From NCBI RefSeq assembly GCF_029338335.1, contig NZ_CP119796.1: a DNA stretch of 64,000 nucleotides. One strand, 5' to 3'. The DNA is from Halomontanus rarus (GTDB taxonomy: Archaea; Halobacteriota; Halobacteria; Halobacteriales; Natrialbaceae). Below the pieces are notes generated by a model. The model saw nothing but the letters and a program-made list of their open reading frames with translations. It had not been told where the DNA came from and did no database searches. The translations under genes were made by a program, and so were the position numbers. How positions within the stretch are numbered: position 1 is the first letter of the stretch; each line of letters starts with the position of its first letter. Of the stretch, positions 51,030-59,994 are shown in pieces.

Positions 51030-51388
51030 GCACTTTCTTTTTGATCAGTATCTCCGTTTCTCCTCGGACTGATTTCTCGATCGACGTCTCTCTCCGTCGT
51101 CTCGCTCTCCGCGACGACCGTCGGTGCGTTCCAGCAGGAGTTAGTCGAAGAGCAGTTCGACGCTCTCGTCTCCGACGAAGTTCGTACACCGGTTTCGTCC
51201 CGTCGGCGACGGCGACGCTCGCGCCCGGACAACCGCTCTCGTCGATCCGCGTCTCGATACTGCGTTCGGCGGTCGCCCACGGATAGTCTCCCTCGGACCG
51301 GTGTGACACGCTATCGCGTGCTTGCCGATTGGACGAACATTTGCCGTCTTTTCGACGTAGCTATCTCCGAGAGGGTCGACTACGTAGT
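51030..51388. other. Intergenic region with possible gene remnant on the minus strand
   Basis: Reading the minus strand from GTG at 51309 gives SHRSEGDYPWATAERSIETR, then GCPGASVAVADGTK, and a neighbouring frame then gives CTNFVGDESVELLFD with a stop at 51141-51143. One indel near 51190 would join these into a 55-residue protein. I do not recognise it. The end near 51356 holds a TATA-like word for the next gene. Confidence 0.3.
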
Positions 51389-51558
51389 ATGAGCGATTCG
51401 AACGACGCCGGAACGGGCGGGGCGAGATGGGGACCGGTCTCGCACTCGGCATCGCGATCGGCACCGCGGTTGGCATCTCGACGGACAATCTGGCACTCTG
51501 GCTGCCGATGGGCGTGGCGATCGGTGTCGCACTCGGGGCGGGGTTCGATCGGGACTAA
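51389..51558 (+). pseudogene. Small glycine-rich membrane protein, frameshifted
   Basis: From ATG 51389 (27 bases after a TATA-like GTAGCTATC) the frame reads MSDSNDAGTGGARWG; after the run of four G at 51429-51432 the sensible continuation is in another frame, TGLALGIAIGTAVGISTDN and LPMGVAIGVALGAGFDRD, stopping at 51558. One added G would restore a 56-residue protein of a kind common in haloarchaea (two hydrophobic Gly-rich helices). Either one base was lost or the run was misread. An internal ATG at 51427 gives a 43-residue version. Confidence 0.6.
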
Positions 51559-51613
51559 ACGGAGTCGCGCCCGCTCGGACACACGCTCGAGGCCCGGACC
51601 CCGGACGAACCGA

Positions 51614-51922
51614 TCACAGCAGCGAGTGGAGCACCACCGCGAGGAACACGTAGACGGCGACGAACACCGCGAGCCGGTGTTGTGTCGATTCCTCGAGTGT
51701 CCACGCCGACCCGACTCCGGCACTCCCGGCGACGAGGTTCGGCCACGCGGCCAGCGAGAGCGCCGGCAGGAACGTCATCGAGAGCGCCGCCGTGAACCGG
51801 CCGACCGTGTCCGGCAGCGTCTCGATCGACCCGGCCGAATACACTGCGGTGCCGGCCACGACCCCGAACGCGAGGACCATCGCCCCGAATCCCGTTTCGA
51901 CGAGGTCTGCGATATCCGACAT
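51614..51922 (-). CDS. Small three-helix membrane protein
   Basis: Protein of 102 residues with hydrophobic helices near 10-30, 43-65 and 82-101 and few charged residues. No family recognised. A minus-strand CGATAATCG about 23 bases upstream may be its promoter. It stands between the frameshifted small protein and the aminotransferase gene. Confidence 0.65.
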   Translation of the reverse strand: MSDIADLVETGFGAMVLAFGVVAGTAVYSAGSIETLPDTVGRFTAALSMTFLPALSLAAWPNLVAGSAGVGSAWTLEESTQHRLAVFVAVYVFLAVVLHSLL

Positions 51923-52049
51923 GGCTATCCACTAGTCGACGATTATCGAGTGTGTTCGCCTGCAAGTGTTCGTTCTTTATGGGTGACTGTCCCCTGGGAG
52001 GGATGGTATGGATCGCCGAACAGTTTATCGAGCGGACAATCGACCGCGG

Positions 52050-53150
52050 TCACTCGAAGTACGCCGCTAGCCGCTCGGCCGCCTCCTCGACGCGCGGCGT
52101 GACCAGCGCGAACCGGAGCCACGCCTCCCGCGAGGAACCGAAGGCTTCGCCGGGCATCCCCGCGACGCCGGCCTCGTCGACCAGTCGCTCGACGTTCTCG
52201 AGCGTCCCCGGATAGCCGTCGAACCGAGCCAGCACGTAGAACGCGCCGTCGGGGCGGGTGTACTCGGCACCGGCGGCGTCGAGGGCGTCGGTGAAGGTGT
52301 CGACGCGGCCGGCCAGCAACTCGCGGTTGGCCTCGTAGTACTCGGGGCCGGTCTCGAAGAGCGCGTGGGCGACGGCGTACTGGGCGGGACGGCTGCCGGC
52401 GACGTTGACCAGCATGTGGCGGCTCTTCGCGTTCTCGACCAGTTCCGGCGGGAAGAACGCGTAGCCGACCCGGAAGCCGGTGATGGCCAGCGACTTCGAG
52501 AAGGCGTTGGTGACGACCCGGTGGGCCGACTCGGTCGCGAGCGCGCTCGCGAACTCCCCCGAGAGGTCGTAGTGGTCGTACACCTCGTCGCTCACGAGGA
52601 CGGCGTCGTACTCCTCGGCAATGGAGACCAGTTCCGCCATCGTCTCCTCGGGATACACCGCGCCGGTCGGATTGTTCGGCGTGTTGACCACGATGCAGGC
52701 CGTCTCCTCGCTGGCCGCCTCGCGGACCGTCGTGGGCTCGAGTTGGCCGTCTTCGGCGGTCTCTACGAATCGTTGGGTTCCGCCGAGCATGGTCGTCTTC
52801 CCCGGATAGTAGGGGTAGACGGGGTCGGTGAGCAGGACCTCCGATCCCGAATCGCGCTCGAGCGCACGGGCCATCGCGAGGTAGTTGGCCTCCCCGGCAC
52901 CGTTGGTGACGATCACCTGCTCGCGGTCGACCCCGCGCCGGGCGGCGATCTCCTCGCGCAACTCGAGGAGGCCGTCGCTGGGCGGGTACTGGAACCGGTC
53001 GCTCTCGAGGTCGGCGTACTCGTGGAGACCGTCGCGAAGGGCCGCCGGCGGCTCCCAGTCGGGGTTTCCGCTGACCATGTCGATCACGTCGCGGTCCGCC
53101 CGTACCGCGTAGCGCATGACGTGGAAGAAAAGCGGCGTCTCGTACTTCAT
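52050..53150 (-). CDS. PLP-dependent aminotransferase, class I/II
   Basis: Fold-type I aminotransferase (366 residues). PLP-binding features are VTNGAGEANYLAM, NTPNNPTGAVY near residue 160, SDEVYDHY near 190 and the Schiff-base Lys in NAFSKSLAITGFRVG near 222; the carboxylate-binding Arg is in WLRFALVTPR near 348. The start MKYETPLFFHVM at 53150 is typical of haloarchaeal aspartate/aromatic aminotransferase-like proteins. The exact amino acid cannot be determined. The longer frame to 53435 overlaps the divergent cinA gene region and is rejected. Confidence 0.92.
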   Translation of the reverse strand: MKYETPLFFHVMRYAVRADRDVIDMVSGNPDWEPPAALRDGLHEYADLESDRFQYPPSDGLLELREEIAARRGVDREQVIVTNGAGEANYLAMARALERDSGSEVLLTDPVYPYYPGKTTMLGGTQRFVETAEDGQLEPTTVREAASEETACIVVNTPNNPTGAVYPEETMAELVSIAEEYDAVLVSDEVYDHYDLSGEFASALATESAHRVVTNAFSKSLAITGFRVGYAFFPPELVENAKSRHMLVNVAGSRPAQYAVAHALFETGPEYYEANRELLAGRVDTFTDALDAAGAEYTRPDGAFYVLARFDGYPGTLENVERLVDEAGVAGMPGEAFGSSREAWLRFALVTPRVEEAAERLAAYFE

Positions 53151-53316
53151 GCGAGGGTGTGAGAGCGCCCGCGTCGTGGTTCTTTCGCCGCGGTCTCGTG
53201 ACGCCGAAGCGGTTCGCGCGTCTCGAGGGCACGGCGACGGCGGCGGAGACGAGAGCGACCGAGCCGACGCGACTGCAACCACGGCTTTGACGGAGCCCGG
53301 TCCCCTCCCTCGAGAC

Positions 53317-53838
53317 ATGAACGACGACATCGACCGCGACCTCCCGATGGACGTCGCCGACGCGTTTCGCGACGCTGGCGACACCCTCGCCGTCGCCGAA
53401 TCGTGTACCGGCGGACTCGTCGGCGCGACGATCACGGCGGTGCCGGGGGCCAGCGACTACTTCGATTCCGGTCTGACGACCTACGCCTACGACGCCAAGC
53501 GCCGTCACCTCGGCGTGAGTCGCGAGGCGCTGGACGAGCACGGTGCGGTCTCCGAACCGGTCGCCCGCGAGATGGCCCGCGGCATCCGCGACGTCGCGGA
53601 CGTGGACTGGGGCGTGTCGGTGACCGGCGTCGCCGGCCCCACCGGCGGGAAAGAGGACACGCCCGTCGGCACCGTCTACATCGGCGTCGCCTACGCCGGC
53701 CCGTGGGGGAGCGAGTCCTCGTACGCGACCGTCTCCCGCTACGAGTTCGACGGCGACCGCGCGGCGGTGCGAGCTCAGACCGTCGAGCGGGCGCTCGAGG
53801 ATCTGCTGGCCGAACTCGAGGGCGAGCGGTCTCGATAG
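53317..53838 (+). CDS. CinA C-terminal-type protein (NMN amidase family)
   Basis: Protein of 173 residues matching the C-terminal domain of CinA, which deamidates nicotinamide mononucleotide in bacteria (PncC). Visible motifs are LAVAESCTGGLVGATIT near residue 28, TYAYDAKRRHLGV, HGAVSEPVAREMA and VTGVAGPTGGKEDTPVGTVY near 105. Start at 53317 has TATA-like GGCTTTGACGG about 27 bases upstream. The last bases are followed closely by the GNAT gene. Confidence 0.9.
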   Translation: MNDDIDRDLPMDVADAFRDAGDTLAVAESCTGGLVGATITAVPGASDYFDSGLTTYAYDAKRRHLGVSREALDEHGAVSEPVAREMARGIRDVADVDWGVSVTGVAGPTGGKEDTPVGTVYIGVAYAGPWGSESSYATVSRYEFDGDRAAVRAQTVERALEDLLAELEGERSR

Positions 53839-53909
53839 CGCTCCGGCGGCTGGTTGCGGCGGGCCGTTCGATCGCAAGAGGTATTGAGTCCCGCAGGCGG
53901 TTCCTATTC

Positions 53910-54545
53910 ATGAGAGACGGAGAGACGGGTACGGACGCGAACGCTCGAATCCGCCTCGCGACGTCCGGCGACGCGGACGCGGTCCGGTCGATCTACGAAC
54001 CGTTCGTCGAGTCGACGCCGATCACGTTCGAAGAGACGCCGCCGACGGAGGCGGAGCTGGCCGACCGGATCGAGTCGACCCTCGAGACCGCCCCCTGGCT
54101 CGTCTGCGAACGCGACGGCGAGGTCGTCGGCTACGCGAAGGCCGGCTCGCTTCGCTCGATGCCGGCCTACCGGTGGGTCGTCGAACTCTCGGTGTACGTC
54201 GCCGCCGACGCGCGCCGCTCGGGCGTGGCGACGGGCCTGTACACGTCGCTGTTCGAGATCCTCGCGTTGCAGGGCTATCAGGGAGTCTACGCCGCCTCGA
54301 CGATCCCGAACCCCGAGAGCGCGCGCTTCCACGAACGGATGGGATTCGAGCGCATCGGCGTCTTTCCCGATGCGGGCTACATGCTCGAGGAGTGGCACGA
54401 CGTTCAGTGGTGGCATCGACCGATCGGCGATCGGGAACCGGCCGCCGATCCCGATCCACCGACGCCGCTTCCCGACGTTCGGGACGGGCCGAACTGGGAG
54501 GTCGCGCTGACGGCCGGCGAGGAGCGTCTCGAGTTCGAGGAGTGA
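53910..54545 (+). CDS. GNAT acetyltransferase, phosphinothricin-acetyltransferase-like
   Basis: N-acetyltransferase (211 residues). The beginning IRLATSGDADAVRSIYEPFV, then TPITFEETPPT, the strand WVVELSVYVAADARRSGVA with the acetyl-CoA loop, and SARFHERMGFERIGVF match the Pat/Bar group, which acetylates phosphinothricin, methionine sulphoximine or other small amines. The last 45 residues after WWHRPIGD are an extension rich in Pro and Asp. The Met at 53910 is supported by GGTATTGAG about 27 bases upstream. Natural substrate unknown. Confidence 0.86.
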   Translation: MRDGETGTDANARIRLATSGDADAVRSIYEPFVESTPITFEETPPTEAELADRIESTLETAPWLVCERDGEVVGYAKAGSLRSMPAYRWVVELSVYVAADARRSGVATGLYTSLFEILALQGYQGVYAASTIPNPESARFHERMGFERIGVFPDAGYMLEEWHDVQWWHRPIGDREPAADPDPPTPLPDVRDGPNWEVALTAGEERLEFEE

Positions 54546-54691
54546 GCGTTTCTCTCGGCCCGCTCTCCCGAACGCAGGGATCGATCCCCGTTCCTGAGTT
54601 TTCGACGGATCCGTTCGCGAACCGCACCTCACGAGACGAGACAGTCCACGGAAGAAAACTATTCAATCCTCGACTCACGAGGGGATGGTAG

Positions 54692-55177
54692 ATGAACAAG
54701 AAGGGCCACGTGCTCAACGCAGCGCTGCTGGCGATCGGACTGGGGTATCTCCTCGAGCCGGCGGGAACCGAGGTGACGTTCGCGAAGATCGTCGAGATCG
54801 GCGTTCCCGTCGTCCTCGGTGCGCTGTTTCCCGACGTCGACACGGCGTTCGGCCGCCACCGAAAGACGTTGCATAACCTGCCGATTCTCGTCGGTTTCGT
54901 CGCGTTTCCGTACTTCTTCGGTAACCTCGAATTCGTCTGGATCGGTATCCTGACCCACTACGTTCTCGACGTGGCGGGGAGCAAACGCGGTATCGCGCTG
55001 TTCTACCCGGTCTGGAAGAAGGAGTTCGGCCTTCCGATCGGCGTCACCGTCTCGAGCGAGCGCGCCGACCTCGTGACGGTCGTCGTCACCGGTGCAGAAC
55101 TCGTCCTCGCCGGGCTGGTCATCTACCGAATACCGCAGTTGAGTCTCGAGTACGGTCGACAGGCAGTGGGTGTGTGA
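54692..55177 (+). CDS. DUF457 / YdjM-like membrane-bound hydrolase family protein
   Basis: Membrane protein of 161 residues with a conserved metal-binding pattern: His in NKKGHVLNA, PDVDTAFGRHRKTLHN near residue 48-62, and THYVLDVAGS near 88. Such proteins are annotated as metal-dependent hydrolases. About four helices are visible. TATA-like AACTATTC lies about 30 bases upstream and GAGGGGATGG just before the start could aid ribosome binding. Function unknown. Confidence 0.83.
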   Translation: MNKKGHVLNAALLAIGLGYLLEPAGTEVTFAKIVEIGVPVVLGALFPDVDTAFGRHRKTLHNLPILVGFVAFPYFFGNLEFVWIGILTHYVLDVAGSKRGIALFYPVWKKEFGLPIGVTVSSERADLVTVVVTGAELVLAGLVIYRIPQLSLEYGRQAVGV

Positions 55178-55289
55178 GCGGATCGGGGTCGAGCCTCGCT
55201 CGAGCGAGATCGGACCGGGGTCGGATCGAACACGCCCCGTGGCAGCGAATCACGCCCGTATTTTTCCGCGTCGACGATAACACGGCCGT

Positions 55290-55892
55290 ATGCGCGCCAT
55301 CGTCTTCGACCTCGACGGAACGCTCCTGGAATTCGACCGACCGTACGAGCGGGTGCTCGCCGACGCGATCACGGCGGCGGGTGGGCGGGCGACCGACGAG
55401 ACGCTCGAGGCCTATTTCGACGCCTTCTCCGAGCGTTTCCGAGCGTGCGAACCCGATCCGATTCGCGGTGCGTTCGACGCGATCGACGTCGACGCCGACC
55501 CCGATACCCTGACCGACTCGCTCAGGACGCGCGAAGCGCAACTGTCTCAGTCGCCAGAAAACGCCGCAGCGGACCTCGAGCGGCTCGCCGAGGACGGGTA
55601 CAGACTCGGCGTCCTCACCAACGGCGTCCGGGAGTGGCAACTCACCAAGCTCCGCGCGGCCGGCCTCGAGGAGTACGTCGAGCGCGTCGTCGCCTCCTAC
55701 GACGTCGGGGCGCACAAGCCCGACCCCGCACCGTTCGAGCGACTCGAGGCGCGGTTACCGGCCGACGAGTACGCGATGGTCGGGGACAGTGACGCCGACC
55801 TCGAGGGTGCCAGTGCCGTCGGCTGGGAGGCACATCGGTACTCCGGAGACGGATTCGGCGAACTTCCGGGTGTGTTCGGCTGGGAGTCCTGA
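55290..55892 (+). CDS. HAD-superfamily hydrolase
   Basis: Phosphatase-type HAD enzyme (200 residues). Motif I FDLDGTLLEFD at residue 6, motif II in LGVLTNG near 112, motif III Lys in DVGAHKPDP near 138, and motif IV MVGDSDADLEGA near 165; a helical cap lies between I and II. It resembles archaeal phosphoglycolate phosphatase-like or haloacid dehalogenase-like proteins; the substrate is unknown. Start has GTATTTTT about 27 bases upstream. Confidence 0.92.
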   Translation: MRAIVFDLDGTLLEFDRPYERVLADAITAAGGRATDETLEAYFDAFSERFRACEPDPIRGAFDAIDVDADPDTLTDSLRTREAQLSQSPENAAADLERLAEDGYRLGVLTNGVREWQLTKLRAAGLEEYVERVVASYDVGAHKPDPAPFERLEARLPADEYAMVGDSDADLEGASAVGWEAHRYSGDGFGELPGVFGWES

Positions 55893-55929
55893 CGGATGTC
55901 GAATCGGGAGTGTTCGGAAAATGGAGACG

Positions 55930-55995
55930 GAATCGTAGCCGACGGGTACTGTTACCGTTACTGCGACTGCGACTACGACTACGACTGCCGATTCG
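55930..55995. repeat. GCGACTACGACT-type simple repeat
   Basis: Tandem GACTGC/GACTAC hexamers at the end of the gap between convergent HAD and DUF7139 genes, reaching into the last codons of the latter. Confidence 0.5.
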
Positions 55996-56905
55996 GCGTC
56001 CACTCCTCGCAGGCGTCCATGTCGTCCATGACCTCGTCGTGGCGGGCGCAGTACGGTTGCATTCCCGAAGACGACCGGACGTACTGGAAGTGCGTGCAGT
56101 TGCCACAGTACTGGTCGGCTTGCTCCCGTTTTTGTGTTGGTTCCGTCGGTGGATCGACGATCTCGGCGTCTCGACCCGCGCTCGGGCCGTCGAGCGGCGA
56201 GGAGATGTCCGCCGCCGCCGAGCCCCCGTCGCTGGTGGGCGTTCCGGCCGTCGGCGACCGGGGTCGCGTTTCGGTCGCCGCGGTTCCCTGATTCTGCGAC
56301 TGTGCCTGCGACTGATTCGTCTGCGTCTCCACCTCTCCGTCCGGCGTTCCACCGAGGAACCCGACACCGCCCATCCCGCCCGAATCGCCGTTCTCGACTT
56401 CCACTACCTTCGTCTCGTTCCGGCGCGTGACGTTCATCTCGAGCATCCCGCCCGGATCGTTCCGGGTTTTGAAGGTGACGATGCCGGTGAACAGACACCA
56501 CAGCGCGATGAACAGGCCGAGCAGGTAGACGGCGGAGACGAGCAACGTCAGGTCGTCGCCGTGGCCGCGCCAGTGATCCGGGTAGGCGTGCCAGAAGAGC
56601 GCGACGCCGAGCAGGCAGAGGCTCGAGCCGATGGCGGCGGCGGCCCGCACCCGTCTCCCGGCGGGTAAGACGGTGAAGACGCCGACGAGCGCCGCCGGAA
56701 CGCCGATTCCGGCGAGGATTCCGGCCCACTTGACGGGACCGAATTCGGTGCCGACGCGAGCCGCGAAGAGATCGGTCGTCGCCACGACGACGCCCAGGAT
56801 GGCGAGGAGCGCGCCGGCCAGGACGAGTGCCGTCCCCGCGTACAGTCGGCGGTAGCTCGACACCTCCCGCGCGTTTCCTTCGTAGACGTCCGTCAGGCTG
56901 GTCAT
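55979..56905 (-). CDS. DUF7139-type membrane protein with Cys-rich tail
   Basis: Protein of 308 residues with four N-terminal helices (about 22-155), a long disordered middle rich in Gly, Gln, Thr and Ser (about 180-265), and a C-terminal Cys/His cluster (YCGNCTHFQYV, YCARHDEVMDDMDACEEWTP) that looks like a metal-binding knuckle. The family is known in haloarchaea but has no assigned function. Start 56905 is supported by a minus-strand CTGTTTTGTGG 27 bases upstream. Confidence 0.82.
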   Translation of the reverse strand: MTSLTDVYEGNAREVSSYRRLYAGTALVLAGALLAILGVVVATTDLFAARVGTEFGPVKWAGILAGIGVPAALVGVFTVLPAGRRVRAAAAIGSSLCLLGVALFWHAYPDHWRGHGDDLTLLVSAVYLLGLFIALWCLFTGIVTFKTRNDPGGMLEMNVTRRNETKVVEVENGDSGGMGGVGFLGGTPDGEVETQTNQSQAQSQNQGTAATETRPRSPTAGTPTSDGGSAAADISSPLDGPSAGRDAEIVDPPTEPTQKREQADQYCGNCTHFQYVRSSSGMQPYCARHDEVMDDMDACEEWTPNRQS

Positions 56906-57026
56906 GCTCGATGGGTTCGGTCTCGGTCCACAAAACAGTACGTCAGACAAACTGTCAATTTAATAGATGATTCGCGAACCGGTCGGAAGCGAAAGCTTGA
57001 ATCGAAGCGCTCGCAAACCCACCGCT

Positions 57027-57314
57027 ATGAGCGACGAGGAAGACGACTCGGAACCCGAAGTGGAACTCGGCGAGCGGACGCCCGTCGAGGGCGCACCGCT
57101 CGCTCGAGTGACGTCCCGACTCACCTGGCCGATCGAAGCCAGCGAGATCGACCGCCTCGAGGGCGAGAGCGTCATTCGGACGCCGGAAGGCCCCCGCGAG
57201 CTCGCGGCTGTGATCGCCGAAATCGACCAGACGTACTTCGAGCGCCATCAGGAGTTCGAGACGCACGTCCGCAAGGTCGTCGGGACCGGCCCGGTTCCGA
57301 CCGCAGATCAGTAG
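57027..57314 (+). CDS. DUF5789 family protein
   Basis: Small acidic protein (95 residues) with the conserved haloarchaeal pattern ARVTSRLTWPIEASEIDRLE, followed by VIRTPEGPRELAAVI. Start at 57027 has AAGCTTGAATC about 27 bases upstream. The next gene begins 12 bases later, so they are probably co-transcribed. Function unknown. Confidence 0.82.
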   Translation: MSDEEDDSEPEVELGERTPVEGAPLARVTSRLTWPIEASEIDRLEGESVIRTPEGPRELAAVIAEIDQTYFERHQEFETHVRKVVGTGPVPTADQ

Positions 57315-57326
57315 GGAGCCGTGGTG

Positions 57327-58085
57327 ATGGACGAGAGTGGAACCGAATCGGGAGCCGAAACTGGAGCCGAAGTCGGGGCTGACGCCACCACCGAAGTCGA
57401 CGTTCGGTCCGGTTTCCACCGACTCCGCGCTCGTCTCGCCGATCTGACGTGGGTTCAGCGATCGCTGTTGACCGGCGCGTTGGTGACCGTCCTCTGGACG
57501 AACCTCGTCCAGTCGGGGCTGTACAATCGACTGCTGTACGACGGCCTCTTCCTGTTCGCCGGCCCGATGGCGCTCGCGCTAACCCACGGCGAGCACATCG
57601 GCTGGCGAATCGACCGCGTGGCGGTCCGCAACGCGGTCTTGCTCTCGCTGTTCGTGTTGCCGTTCTACCTCGTGGGCTCGACGCTCCCGTCGATCCGAGC
57701 GTTCTATCCGCTCTGGGAGACCTCGACCGCACCGGGCGAGTTCGTCCCGCACGCGGTGATGCTGTTCTTTCTCGCATTAGCCACGGAAACCTACTACCGG
57801 GGACTGCTCTGTGTCGGCGTCAAAGACCTCGGATTCGTAGCGGTCTTCATCAGTCCGGTCGTCTACATGTTCCACCACATCGGCAAGCCGCCGCTCGAAT
57901 TCCTGCTGTCGGGGCCGACGGACGTCCTCTTCGGCGCCGTCGACTACAAGTCGAACTCGATTCTCCCCTCCGTGATCGCCCACGGCGCCGGCCTCGTCCT
58001 GCTGGACTGGCTCGTCCTTCACGACCCGCTGTTCGACCCGACACCGGCGTTGCGATACCTCGACTGGGTGCCGATCCCGCTGTGA
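57327..58085 (+). CDS. CPBP-family intramembrane protease-like protein
   Basis: Membrane protein (252 residues) of the CPBP/CAAX protease family. The family motif 1 (EExxxR) is represented by ETYYRG near residue 153, with only one Glu; motif 2 by FHHIGK near 183 and the last His by IAHGAGLVLLD near 222. About seven helices. The N terminus is a Glu/Gly/Ala low-complexity stretch. ATG at 57327 is favoured over GTG at 57321 and 57324 because GGAG at 57315-57318 is better spaced from it. Substrate unknown. Confidence 0.83.
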   Translation: MDESGTESGAETGAEVGADATTEVDVRSGFHRLRARLADLTWVQRSLLTGALVTVLWTNLVQSGLYNRLLYDGLFLFAGPMALALTHGEHIGWRIDRVAVRNAVLLSLFVLPFYLVGSTLPSIRAFYPLWETSTAPGEFVPHAVMLFFLALATETYYRGLLCVGVKDLGFVAVFISPVVYMFHHIGKPPLEFLLSGPTDVLFGAVDYKSNSILPSVIAHGAGLVLLDWLVLHDPLFDPTPALRYLDWVPIPL

Positions 58086-58152
58086 GTCGATCGAGGGTCA
58101 CCGTTCGTCGTCGACGCGGCGATTTATCCTGCGCGTCCACGAAGGAACGGCT

Positions 58153-58590
58153 ATGACGCTCCCGATCGACCCGACGCAGATCGACCCCGACGACTACGGC
58201 GAGCACCGCACGGTCCTCGAGATGGACCACGACGAGGCGATCGAACACACCCGCGAGGTGTTCACGGACGCCGGGTTCGGCGTCCCCGTCGAGTTCTCGC
58301 CGTCGGAGTTGCTCAACGAGAAGGTCGATGCTGACCGCGATCCGTACTACGTTCTCGGTGCGTGTAACCCCGCGATCGCGGATCGCGTCCTCGACGTCAC
58401 CGAGAAGATGGGCGGACTCTTCCCCTGTAACGTCGTCGTCTGGGAGGAAGAACCCGGCCGGCAGGTCGTCTACCACGTCTCGATCATGAAGATCGCTCGC
58501 CTGCTCGGAATCGCCCCCGACGACGAGCAGTGGCAGGAAATCGTCGACGAGACGGGCGCGATGGTCGGCCAAGCGTTCGCGACGCTGTAG
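58153..58590 (+). CDS. DUF302 family protein
   Basis: Protein of 145 residues with the DUF302 alpha/beta fold: MDHDEAIEHTREVFTDAGFG, then a strand-helix region with YYVLGACNPAIADRVLD, and FPCNVVVWEE. The Cys in GACNP and FPCNV are conserved in the family. Homologues are near sulphur or redox genes in some organisms, but none are here. A TATA-like ATTTATCC lies about 27 bases upstream. Confidence 0.88.
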   Translation: MTLPIDPTQIDPDDYGEHRTVLEMDHDEAIEHTREVFTDAGFGVPVEFSPSELLNEKVDADRDPYYVLGACNPAIADRVLDVTEKMGGLFPCNVVVWEEEPGRQVVYHVSIMKIARLLGIAPDDEQWQEIVDETGAMVGQAFATL

Positions 58591-58719
58591 ATCGGCCGTG
58601 ACGCCGACGGTCGACACCTCCGCTCGAGGTGCGCCGTTTTCCGGTTCGACCCGAGAGTGTTAGCTGAATACACTGTCACGAATACCAACGTTTAGGGCGG
58701 AAGAGCGACATCTCGAGAC

Positions 58720-59805
58720 ATGGACGTTCGAACCGCGTTCTTCGCGCTGATGATCGCCGTGTTCGGCGGCCTCGCCGCCCTGATCGTCGCGCCGCTCCTC
58801 CAGTACGTCGTCGCCGCCGGGTTACTCGCGTTCGTTCTCGCGCCGATTCAGGACCGACTGGCACCGGTCGTCGGACCCCGGATCTCCGCGACGCTACTCA
58901 CTGCCCTCGCCATCGTCGGGGCCGTCGTTCCGGTGTTGCTCGTGTCGATCGTCGTCCTCCAGACGGTCTCGTCGTTTCTGGCCGATATCGATCAGGCAGC
59001 GGTCGTCGAGGCGGTCCGTGAGGTCGCACTCGAGGAACTCGGAATCGACGCCGCCTCACTCGAGACCGCCGAAACGATCGCGCTCGCGGAAGCCGAACGG
59101 GTTCTGGCGACATCGCTCGAGAGGATGTTGCTCGAGTTGGTCGGGTTGCTCAACGCGACGATCGAGATGAGCGTCGGCGTGATGGTCTGTCTCTTCTTGC
59201 TGTACTACCTCCTCGTCGACGGCGCGGCGTTCGTCGAGTGGGTTCGACGGGTCGCACCGCTCGAAGACGAGGTTCGGGAGGCGTTGTTTACGGAGATCGA
59301 CGCGGTGACGTGGGCGGTGATCAAGAGTCACGTGCTCGTCGCGCTCGTCGAGGGGGTTCTGGGCGGAATCGGCCTCGCCCTCTTCGACGTCTCCAACGTC
59401 GCCTTCTGGACCGTCGTCATGATCGTCGTCTCGTTCCTGCCGATCGTCGGCGTCTGGCTGGTGTGGGGGCCGGCCGTCGGTTACCTGTTCGTCAGCGGTG
59501 ACGCGGCGAACGCGCTCGCGCTCGCACTCTACGGGGTCACTGTCCTCTCGCTGGTGGACAACTACCTGCGGGCGATCTTCGTCGACCACGAGTCGGGACT
59601 GCACCCCGCGGTCGTCCTGATCGGCGTCATCGGCGGACTCTACCTGCTGGGAATTATGGGGCTGTTCCTCGGACCCGTCCTCCTCGCGGTGTTCAAAGCG
59701 GCGCTGACGGTCTTCGGCGAGACCCACCCGAGCGAAGATCCCTCGAGTTCTGCCGTCGAACGTGAGGAACATCCGCCGATCGCAGATCCATCCGCGACCG
59801 ATTGA
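58720..59805 (+). CDS. AI-2E family transporter
   Basis: Membrane protein (361 residues) of the autoinducer-2 exporter (TqsA/PerM) family, with eight expected helices: paired helices near 3-45, a helix near 60-90, a long amphipathic region (residues about 85-140), then a bundle from 145 to 340 with the conserved PIVGVWLVWGPAVGYLF and GLHPAVVLIGVIGGLYLLGI segments. Some archaeal members are Na+/H+ or Na+(Li+)/H+ antiporters, so AI-2 itself is not assured. TATA-like CGTTTAGGG lies about 27 bases upstream. Confidence 0.9.
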   Translation: MDVRTAFFALMIAVFGGLAALIVAPLLQYVVAAGLLAFVLAPIQDRLAPVVGPRISATLLTALAIVGAVVPVLLVSIVVLQTVSSFLADIDQAAVVEAVREVALEELGIDAASLETAETIALAEAERVLATSLERMLLELVGLLNATIEMSVGVMVCLFLLYYLLVDGAAFVEWVRRVAPLEDEVREALFTEIDAVTWAVIKSHVLVALVEGVLGGIGLALFDVSNVAFWTVVMIVVSFLPIVGVWLVWGPAVGYLFVSGDAANALALALYGVTVLSLVDNYLRAIFVDHESGLHPAVVLIGVIGGLYLLGIMGLFLGPVLLAVFKAALTVFGETHPSEDPSSSAVEREEHPPIADPSATD

Positions 59806-59994
59806 CGTCGTCCGTGCGGTCAATCTCGGAACGACGATCGGTCGGGTTCTCGTCTCACCGAGCCTCGCGGTCACGAAGCGAGTCGATCTCACTCGTCGAC
59901 TGCAGCGCCACGGCAGTTCGTCGCTCCCACAATACATTTGGATCTAAGATGAATTCGGTAAATACAATAGATGTGAATAGTCTCGTAAGGACGC

